NCBI GenBank assembly: GCA_905236955.1
Contig: CAJOQW010000037.1
Span: 1 to 20,379 of the forward strand
Source of the DNA: an uncultured Bacteroidales bacterium
GTDB lineage: Bacteria; Bacteroidota; Bacteroidia; Bacteroidales; UBA932
Length of the DNA stretch: 20,379 bases
Direction of reading: 5' to 3'
A program made the translations under genes and the position numbers. Below the pieces are notes generated by a model that saw only the letters and a program-made list of their open reading frames with translations, was not told where the DNA came from and ran no database searches. Within the stretch, counting starts at the first letter, position 1. Every line of letters begins with the position of its first letter. Shown here piece by piece: positions 14,019-20,379 of this stretch.

Positions 14019-17000
14019 GTGACAGTCCTCCTGGGAACAGGGTGGCTGGCTTTGCAGTCGCCGTCGGTACAAACATCCCTGGCCGATTCCGTCATAAGCA
14101 AACTCGGAGGAAGCATCTCCGGCACGATAAAAGTGGGCAAGGTATCCATCAATCCCCTCAATTCCTTCACGATCAGCGACATCCTTATACTGGACGAGGA
14201 TCCATACGACAAGGCCGCACCCGCCGACACATTCGTGGCGGCCAAGACCATATCCGGAAAGATATCCTTCCGCAGCCTCATATCCAAAAGAGGGATCTAC
14301 CTAAGCCGGGCGAAGGTCGAGGACGGCTACATGCACCTCATCACCGAACCCGACATCGGATCTGAAAGCGGTTCCACCTCTAACATGGCCAGGATCTTCC
14401 ACCTGGTAAGCCAGGAGCGGGAAGACGGATATTCGCCCACCCCCGATATTTTCCAGGTGAACAAGGTGATGGTGAAGGACTTCCGTTTCAGGATGACCAA
14501 CTATGCCTCCCCTCTCCCGGACAAACCCGGCGCCATCAATTGGACGGATATGGACCTGACCGCCAGCGCCATGGTCCGCAGCCTGAAATATACCGGCGGC
14601 AGGATGTCCGGGGTCGTTGACAAGCTGAGTGCGAGGGAAAGCAGGAGCGGCTATGCCATCGACAATCTCACGGGGCGTGCCCGGGTGGGCATGGGAAAGG
14701 CCACGCTCGAGAACCTAAGGCTCACCGACCCGTGGTCGGACGTGAAGATAAGCATGTTCTCGATGGGATGGAATAATTCCCAGAAAGACTTCCAAGACTA
14801 TCTCAACAAGATACGGCACGAACTCACGATATCTTCGGGTAACCTTTCTGCAAGGACCATCCATGCTTTCGCAGGAGTCCCAGACAGCATGGACTTGGAC
14901 CTCGGCCTCGGCAAGTCCCACGCATACGGCTACATAAACGACCTGAACATCGACAGGCTCAGGGTGAGCGAAGCCGCAAGCGGTGTCAAGGCCGATGTCT
15001 CCACCACCCTCACCGGGCTGACCGATGCCGGCAACATGCTGATAGACGCCAAGGTGAACTCCCTTGATTTCACTACCGAAGGATTGGGCGTGCTGCTTAA
15101 GAAGCTCGGAATAAAGGCGGACCTCGGAAATCTCGCCCCCGGAAAGGAATTCTCTTTCAAAGGCAGCGCCAACGGCCCGGTCAACAACCTCAAGGCGGAA
15201 GGCGAACTGTCCTCCGGCGCAGGCAGGGCTGACTTCAACATGGGCATACGCAACCTTGCCAAAGCCGGCAGCCCGATAGACATCGCGGGCAGCGTCCGTT
15301 CCCGCGGCCTGGACCTGGGCTCCCTCGCAGGGGTTGATGTCCTCGGGGAACTCACCGCAAACACCGAGGTGCGCGCCCGGATCGACGGCGCGAAGACATC
15401 CGTATCGGTCGACACCCTCAGGATAGACAAGATAAACCTGATGGGCTACGAATATACTGGGCTCACAGCCAACGGCCGCTATACCGGGGACTCGTTCGAC
15501 GGCAGGCTCACATGCACCGACCCCAACCTGCAACTCGTATTCGACGGCATCGCCCAACTGCCCGGGAAAAACCGCGGCGGCCGGTTCAAATTCGACGCAG
15601 ACATCGCCCATGCCGACCTCCAGGCCCTGGGGTTCGACAAACGCGGTACCAGCAAGGTTTCGGGACACATCAACGCCGACGTCATCTCCACCGCTGCAAA
15701 AGACTTGTTGGGCGATGTCCTCATCACAGGACTCCAGCTTGAGAACGGCCTCGGCCGCAACACAGTCGGGGACATCATCCTTTCATCCACCTCCGAAAAC
15801 GGCGAAAACCGCGTCGCCATCCATTCCGACTTCCTCGACGGGGGCTTCTCCGGAACCGGACGCTATGACCGGATCTTCAAGGACCTTCAGACCATCACCA
15901 CCCGCCGGGAGCTCCCCTCGATCTATTCGGTAAAGGACAAGGATACCGGCGACAGCGGCAATTCGTACCGCCTGAACCTGGACTTCCACGATTCCAGGAA
16001 GGTACTCGCGTTCGCATTGCCGGGTCTGTACATCGCCGATTCCACCCGCATAACCATGCACAGCAGCGGAGGCGACCTCGAAGGAGAAGCCGTATCCCCG
16101 CGTCTGGCGTGGCATACCAATTATCTCAAAGACGTCAAGATCAGTTTCGACAACTTCGGCAAGAGCCTCAACACCACGGTCCTCAGCAGCGACATGAACC
16201 TGGGCGGTGTGGGCTTCAGCAATTCGGCGCTGAGTGCATATGCACAGGAAGACAACTTATTCGCCGGTTTCCATTACGACGGCATCAGGGGCCTGGACAA
16301 TGTCGGGGAAATCTACCTTACTGGAGACATCTCCCGCGACCTGTCCGACACCCTCTGCGTCAGGGCGAATCCCCTGTCATCGTACCTGAGATTCAATTCC
16401 CAGCAATGGGACATGGACGAATCGCAGATCGTTTACAGGGCCGGCTCGATCCTGGTTGACGGTTTCAGGATGCACAACGGCGACCAGGTGATAAGTATCG
16501 ACGGCGGCATCGCTTCTAAAGAACTCGACACCCTCACGGTCGGTATCCGCAATGTCGACCTGAGCGCAATCAATTATTTCACCAAAGAAGACTACGACAT
16601 CCGCGGCCGCACATCCGGGCGGGCCCTGCTCTCCATACCGAGAGGCGGCAATATCAGGGCTCTCGCCAACATTACATGCGACTCGCTCATGGTAAGCGGC
16701 AACGAGGGCGGCACGGTACGCTGCGCGGCTATCTGGGACGGAGGGAACGACATGGTGAACGTGTATCTGAGGAACCTCGTCGAAGGGCAGGAATCCATCA
16801 GCGCATCCGGCTCCTACAGGCCCGAGGCCGGGCTCGTCGACCTTACCGCCCGCCTCAACGGCATGAACCTTGTACTGGCAAGGCCCTTCCTTCAGGGACT
16901 GCTCGACGACATGAGCGGAGGGATCAGCGGATATATCACCGCAGGAGGATCACTTGACGAACTGAACCTTTCCAGCGACAATGCGAGGATTGACAACGCA

Positions 17001-18509
17001 CGCTTCAAGGTAGCCTATACCGGCGTGTCTTACACTATCGACGGTCCGCTCCATATAGACAACGAGGGAATCCATTTCGATAACATCACCATAACCGACG
17101 ACAAGTCGGGATCGGCCGTCCTCACCGGCGGCATAGGTGTCCGGGGCATCAACGATATCATGCTCGCCGCCGGCATGAGGCTGTACGGACTGGAAGTGCT
17201 CGACATCAGGAATCCCGGCAGCCTGAGCGGCAACCTGTTCGCCAACGGAAGCGTGCAGGTCTCGGGTCCGGTGTCCTCGATCGTCGTCGACGCGGATGTG
17301 TCCACAGCGGGTGCGGGCAACCTTCTCGTCCCGATCAGCGGTGCAGCGTCGGCAAGCCGCAGCGACCTTCTGACCTTCACCAGCCATAAGAAAGTCTATG
17401 CCGACCCGTACGAAGACATGCTGGCCGCCCTCAGCGAGCGCAAGGACACCAAAAAGGGAACATCAGGCACGGACCTCACCGCACGCATCAGGGTAAGTGC
17501 CCACCCCGGGCTCGAAGCTACCGTCGAACTGGACGACACCGGGGACAATTCGCTGCGCGTCAGGGGTGATGGGGCTCTCGGCATAAATTTCAGGCCATCC
17601 AAAGGCATATTGGACATCAGTGGCGACTACAACATCGCACAGGGCAGCTACCGCTTCGCCGTCCCGGGCATCGTAAGCAAGGACTTCACCATAGACAACG
17701 GCAGCTCCATAAGTTTCAACGGCGACATCCTTGCGAGCCTTCTCGACATCGGGGCAACTTATTCGCTCCGGACCTCACTCGGGAACCTCATCGCGGACAC
17801 CACCTCGACCAGCTCCAGGCGTATGGTGGACTGCGGCATCAAGATTACCGACCGCCTGTCCTCGCCCGATGTAAAGTTCAGCATCGACATACCGGACCTC
17901 GACCCCACCACGAAGGCCGAAGTCCAGTCCGCCCTCAACACCGAGGACAAGATCCAGAAACAGTTCGTCGCGCTCCTTGTCACCGGGTCGTTCCTCCCAA
18001 ACGAGCAATCGGGAATCGTAAACAACCCCAACATCCTGTATTCCAACGTGTCCGAAATCATGTCCAGACAGTTGAGCAACATCCTCAACCGGCTTGACAT
18101 CCCGCTGGACATGGGCCTTGGTTACCAGCAGAGCAACAGCGGCACCGACCTTTTCGACGTCGCGGTGAGCACCGAATTGTTCAACAAAAGGGTCGTCGTG
18201 AACGGCACCGTGGGCAACAGGCAGTACAGCAACAGCCACAGCGCCCAGGGCGACCTTGTCGGTGACCTGGACATCGATGTCAAACTCGACAGGCCTGGCC
18301 AGCTAAGGATCAACCTGTTCTCGCATTCTGCCGACGAGTACTCCTCCTACCTCGACCTCTCCCAGCGCAACGGAGCCGGTATCACCTACCAGAAGGAATT
18401 CAACACCTGGAAGGATTTCTTCCGCAACCTTTTCAGGGGGCGCCGCAGAAGGGATCAACGACAACCGGAAGAATCCGTCCCAACCGTCACCACCATCATA
18501 GATGAATAG
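14019..18509 (+). CDS. tamB: TamB-family translocation/assembly module protein
   Basis: Very large (about 1,500 aa) inner-membrane-anchored periplasmic protein of the TamB/AsmA-like family, which bridges to the outer membrane and is linked to outer-membrane protein insertion and lipid transport. A short hydrophobic N-terminus (VLLGTGWLALQ) precedes a long stretch of repeating beta-rich segments of the DLxxxG/LxVSG type. The C-terminal TamB (DUF490) domain covers roughly 1,050-1,460, with GILDISGDYNIAQGSYRFA, VKFSIDIPDL and LLVTGSFLPNE. The first usual start codon is GTG at 14019, but the frame continues upstream with a basic and hydrophobic sequence (KRNTDIAARIFGF) that looks like the missing front of the membrane anchor, so the true start is uncertain. 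No TamA/TamL partner is in the window. The next gene overlaps by 8 nt. Confidence 0.87.
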   Translation: MTVLLGTGWLALQSPSVQTSLADSVISKLGGSISGTIKVGKVSINPLNSFTISDILILDEDPYDKAAPADTFVAAKTISGKISFRSLISKRGIYLSRAKVEDGYMHLITEPDIGSESGSTSNMARIFHLVSQEREDGYSPTPDIFQVNKVMVKDFRFRMTNYASPLPDKPGAINWTDMDLTASAMVRSLKYTGGRMSGVVDKLSARESRSGYAIDNLTGRARVGMGKATLENLRLTDPWSDVKISMFSMGWNNSQKDFQDYLNKIRHELTISSGNLSARTIHAFAGVPDSMDLDLGLGKSHAYGYINDLNIDRLRVSEAASGVKADVSTTLTGLTDAGNMLIDAKVNSLDFTTEGLGVLLKKLGIKADLGNLAPGKEFSFKGSANGPVNNLKAEGELSSGAGRADFNMGIRNLAKAGSPIDIAGSVRSRGLDLGSLAGVDVLGELTANTEVRARIDGAKTSVSVDTLRIDKINLMGYEYTGLTANGRYTGDSFDGRLTCTDPNLQLVFDGIAQLPGKNRGGRFKFDADIAHADLQALGFDKRGTSKVSGHINADVISTAAKDLLGDVLITGLQLENGLGRNTVGDIILSSTSENGENRVAIHSDFLDGGFSGTGRYDRIFKDLQTITTRRELPSIYSVKDKDTGDSGNSYRLNLDFHDSRKVLAFALPGLYIADSTRITMHSSGGDLEGEAVSPRLAWHTNYLKDVKISFDNFGKSLNTTVLSSDMNLGGVGFSNSALSAYAQEDNLFAGFHYDGIRGLDNVGEIYLTGDISRDLSDTLCVRANPLSSYLRFNSQQWDMDESQIVYRAGSILVDGFRMHNGDQVISIDGGIASKELDTLTVGIRNVDLSAINYFTKEDYDIRGRTSGRALLSIPRGGNIRALANITCDSLMVSGNEGGTVRCAAIWDGGNDMVNVYLRNLVEGQESISASGSYRPEAGLVDLTARLNGMNLVLARPFLQGLLDDMSGGISGYITAGGSLDELNLSSDNARIDNARFKVAYTGVSYTIDGPLHIDNEGIHFDNITITDDKSGSAVLTGGIGVRGINDIMLAAGMRLYGLEVLDIRNPGSLSGNLFANGSVQVSGPVSSIVVDADVSTAGAGNLLVPISGAASASRSDLLTFTSHKKVYADPYEDMLAALSERKDTKKGTSGTDLTARIRVSAHPGLEATVELDDTGDNSLRVRGDGALGINFRPSKGILDISGDYNIAQGSYRFAVPGIVSKDFTIDNGSSISFNGDILASLLDIGATYSLRTSLGNLIADTTSTSSRRMVDCGIKITDRLSSPDVKFSIDIPDLDPTTKAEVQSALNTEDKIQKQFVALLVTGSFLPNEQSGIVNNPNILYSNVSEIMSRQLSNILNRLDIPLDMGLGYQQSNSGTDLFDVAVSTELFNKRVVVNGTVGNRQYSNSHSAQGDLVGDLDIDVKLDRPGQLRINLFSHSADEYSSYLDLSQRNGAGITYQKEFNTWKDFFRNLFRGRRRRDQRQPEESVPTVTTIIDE

Positions 18510-19203
18510 CCTCTACCTGATCCCCTCCACCTTGGGGGAGACTCCCCCGTCAGCCGTTTTGCCGGAAGGCACACTCTCTGTCCTCAAACACATCACGACC
18601 TACGTGGTCGAAGAACTCCGCACAGCACGCAGGTTCCTCAGCTCGGCCGGTCTCAGGGGACAGATAGACAGACTCGAATTCCACACCCTTAACGAGCACA
18701 CTTCCGAGGACGAGGTCAAGGCCCTGCTACCGCTTTTCGGGGCCGGAGACGTGGGGCTCATCACCGAAGCCGGGCTTCCCGCGGTTGCCGATCCTGGATC
18801 CGCCCTGGTATCACTCTGCCACAGGAATGGCATAAGGGTTATCCCGCTGGTAGGTCCTTCCTCCCTCATGCTGGCCCTGATGGCTTCGGGCCTGGACGGC
18901 CAGAGTTTCGCTTTCAGGGGTTACCTGCCGGCGAAGACCGATGAAAGGAGAGCCGCGATCAAGAGGGTGGAAAAAGACTCCGCCGCCTTCAGGCAGACCC
19001 AGATTTTCATCGAGACCCCCTATCGCAACGACTCCCTGATGGAGGATTTCCTCTCAGGTCTGGGCGGGAACACGAAACTTTGCATCGCAGCGGACATCAC
19101 CCTCCCTACTGAAACCATTTTGACAAAGTCGGTCGCCGAATGGCGCCGCGACAATCTCATCATAGGCAAAAGGCCATGTGTATTTCTGATATTGGCACAA
19201 TAG
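18502..19203 (+). CDS. RsmI-like SAM-dependent methyltransferase (tetrapyrrole methylase fold)
   Basis: 233-aa SAM-dependent methylase related to RsmI, which 2'-O-methylates C1402 of 16S rRNA. The SAM-binding signature GLITEAGLPAVADPGSALV (85-103) matches RsmI's GLxSDAGxPxxSDPG. VIPLVGPSSLMLALMASGL (113-131) and FRGYLPAK (138-145) are also typical. It is about 45-50 residues shorter than classical RsmI and ends soon after the methylase domain, so it may be the shorter Bacteroidota relative with a different target base. The ATG lies 8 nt inside the end of tamB, and its own end overlaps folB by 28 nt. Confidence 0.85.
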   Translation: MNSLYLIPSTLGETPPSAVLPEGTLSVLKHITTYVVEELRTARRFLSSAGLRGQIDRLEFHTLNEHTSEDEVKALLPLFGAGDVGLITEAGLPAVADPGSALVSLCHRNGIRVIPLVGPSSLMLALMASGLDGQSFAFRGYLPAKTDERRAAIKRVEKDSAAFRQTQIFIETPYRNDSLMEDFLSGLGGNTKLCIAADITLPTETILTKSVAEWRRDNLIIGKRPCVFLILAQ

Positions 19204-19553
19204 AACTGGAAGGGATGCAGTTCATGGCTTTCCATGGCGTGCTCCCCGAAGAAAGACGGGAAGGGAACCTCTTCCTGGTAGATTTCAAATGCAGGTACCC
19301 CATTGGTGCAGCAATGGAGTCGGATGAACTCGTCGATACCCTCGACTACGGGCATATCCATCGTCTTGTCGCAAAGGAAATGTCCGTGCCGTCCGACCTG
19401 CTTGAGCATGTAGCGGGAAGGATAGCCAGGAGCATCGAGGCCTCGCATCCCGATATTCCATGGTTCGCAGTAACGGTATCCAAACAGAGCCCGCCGGTCG
19501 AAGGCCGGGCCGAATGGTCGCGTGTGACCGTCGAGGGAGGGTGCGGAAAGTGA
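19176..19553 (+). CDS. folB: Dihydroneopterin aldolase
   Basis: Folate-pathway enzyme that splits 7,8-dihydroneopterin into 6-hydroxymethyl-7,8-dihydropterin and glycolaldehyde. It is 125 aa from the ATG at 19176, a normal length. IELEGMQFMAFHGVLPEERREG (9-30) carries the conserved Glu. DTLDYGHIHRLV has Tyr58, SDLLEHVAGRIA is the helix of the tunnel fold, and VTVSKQSPPVEG has catalytic Lys103. An earlier in-frame ATG at 19140 would give a 12-residue, basic, non-conserved extension deeper inside the methylase gene, so the later start is preferred. Its stop overlaps the mtaB start in a GTGA junction. Confidence 0.92.
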   Translation: MCISDIGTIELEGMQFMAFHGVLPEERREGNLFLVDFKCRYPIGAAMESDELVDTLDYGHIHRLVAKEMSVPSDLLEHVAGRIARSIEASHPDIPWFAVTVSKQSPPVEGRAEWSRVTVEGGCGK

Positions 19554-20379
19554 AAATAGCCTTCGTCACGCTCGGGTGCAAACTCAACTACGCCGAAACC
19601 TCCACATACGAAAGGGGTTTCGCTGCCGCCGGACTGGAACCTGTCCCATGGCGGTCGAAGGCGGACATATATCTTGTGAACACCTGTACCGTGACGGAGA
19701 CAGCCAACAGGAAATCCCGCGGGGAGATAAGGAAATTGCACAGGATGAATCCAGCCGCCCCGATCATAGTCACCGGGTGCTACGCCCAGATGAAACCGGC
19801 GGAAGTTTCCGCGATCGAAGGAGTATCCCTCGTCTTCGGAGCCTCGGAAAAAGCGCAGGTGGTCCCAAGGACCCTCGAGCTGCTAGGCATATCCCGAGCT
19901 CCCGTCACGGAACCGTCTTCCCCCATCTTCGGCGCTTATTCCAGCGGGGAAAGGACCCGTTCCTTCCTCAAGGTACAGGATGGATGCGATAATTTCTGCC
20001 GCTACTGCACTGTTCCCCATGCCCGGGGCAGAAGCCGCAGTATACCTGTCTGCGAGGCGGTGCGGTACGCAGAAGAGATTTCCTCGAAGGGCATAAGGGA
20101 GATAGTCCTCACAGGGGTCAACACCGGGGATTTCGGCCGCTCTACTGGGGAAAGTTTCCTGGACCTCCTCAAGGCACTGAACGGGGTGGACGGCATCGAA
20201 CGATACCGCATTTCCAGCATAGAGCCGAACCTTATCACCGACGAAATAGTGGACTGGATAGCCTCGGGCACAAAGTTCCAGCCCCATTTCCACATTCCGC
20301 TCCAGGTAGGATGCGACGAACTCCTGACGGCGATGGGACGTAAATACGACACGGATTTCTTCGCAAGGAAGATAGATTA
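19550..20379 (+). CDS. mtaB: tRNA threonylcarbamoyladenosine methylthiotransferase MtaB, 3' truncated by window end
   Basis: Radical SAM enzyme that adds a methylthio group to t6A37 of tRNA, giving ms2t6A. 276 codons are visible and the frame is still open at the window edge. The N-terminal methylthiotransferase domain has the three auxiliary-cluster cysteines Cys10 (TLGCKLNYAE), Cys46 (NTCTVT) and Cys77 (TGCYAQ). The radical-SAM motif DGCDNFCRYCTVPHARGRSR has Cys146, 150 and 153. GCKLNYAE points to MtaB rather than MiaB (which has GCQMN) or RimO. The start is a GTG at 19550 with GGAGG at 19536-19540; the G and TGA are shared with the folB stop. Its substrate t6A is made by tsaD, also in this window. 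The C-terminal TRAM domain lies outside. Confidence 0.93.
   Translation, partial: MKIAFVTLGCKLNYAETSTYERGFAAAGLEPVPWRSKADIYLVNTCTVTETANRKSRGEIRKLHRMNPAAPIIVTGCYAQMKPAEVSAIEGVSLVFGASEKAQVVPRTLELLGISRAPVTEPSSPIFGAYSSGERTRSFLKVQDGCDNFCRYCTVPHARGRSRSIPVCEAVRYAEEISSKGIREIVLTGVNTGDFGRSTGESFLDLLKALNGVDGIERYRISSIEPNLITDEIVDWIASGTKFQPHFHIPLQVGCDELLTAMGRKYDTDFFARKID

Noticed and set aside
14715..15668. Long open frame of about 317 codons on the minus strand inside tamB
   Set aside because: Antisense to a clear coding frame; composition reflects codon bias of the GC-rich plus-strand gene and no family motif is visible.
1..20379. Mobile elements, CRISPR arrays, toxin-antitoxin or defence genes
   Set aside because: No transposase, integrase, direct-repeat array or defence-type protein was found on either strand; composition looks even across the window.

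Overview
The window is a gene-dense, GC-rich chromosomal segment from a member of Bacteroidota, most likely order Bacteroidales. Three things point there. Repeated TAnnTTTG -7 promoter elements sit upstream of genes, twice with a TTG or TTTG box 19 nt further upstream. The housekeeping sigma factor is short (about 286 aa, no region 1.1) and sits next to an htrA-type protease. The protein families are typical of the order (DUF3108 protein, anaerobic sulfatase-maturase-like radical SAM enzyme, large TamB, short RsmI-like methylase). An Alistipes-like or related uncultured lineage would fit the base composition, but I cannot prove the genus.

Layout from left to right. (1) Minus strand 1-2355: htrA, then rpoD 7 bp later, then the first 16 codons of a gene that overlaps the rpoD stop by one base. 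(2) Plus strand 2436-5140: promoter, dnaN (beta clamp), a DEDDh exonuclease, and a degenerate fumarylacetoacetate-hydrolase-like protein, closely packed. (3) 5164-5942: an HD-domain hydrolase (minus) divergent from a tRNA-Thr(CGT) gene (plus). Their -7 elements form a perfect inverted repeat, and a rho-independent terminator follows the tRNA. (4) 5959-6726: a DUF3108 protein (plus), converging with 4-nt overlap on a minus-strand block of a radical SAM/SPASM enzyme, mnmA and a COG2509 FAD enzyme (10801 down to 6723). (5) 10851-11352: cytidine deaminase (plus), with its promoter divergent from the radical SAM gene. (6) Minus strand 13914-11392: tsaD, then the SRP RNA gene (ffs) with a near-ideal promoter, then an HI0933-family flavoprotein starting 3 nt after the SRP RNA T-tract. 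(7) Plus strand 13946-20379: tamB, an RsmI-like methyltransferase, folB and mtaB (cut by the window end), each overlapping the next.

These are core cellular functions: replication, transcription, tRNA modification (mnmA, tsaD, mtaB), rRNA methylation, protein targeting (SRP RNA), envelope quality control and assembly (HtrA, TamB), folate synthesis and pyrimidine salvage. There is no phage, transposon, CRISPR array, defence island or obvious horizontally acquired block, and no intergenic stretch exceeds about 150 nt. I do not see a new multi-gene system. The points worth a second look are smaller: a metal-site-less FAH-like protein in the dnaN cluster, a GTG-started mnmA that may be leaderless, an enlarged insertion in MnmA, a tamB whose conserved N-terminus extends upstream of any normal start codon, a flavoprotein gene directly behind the SRP RNA, and a sigma-54-like site in front of htrA-rpoD.
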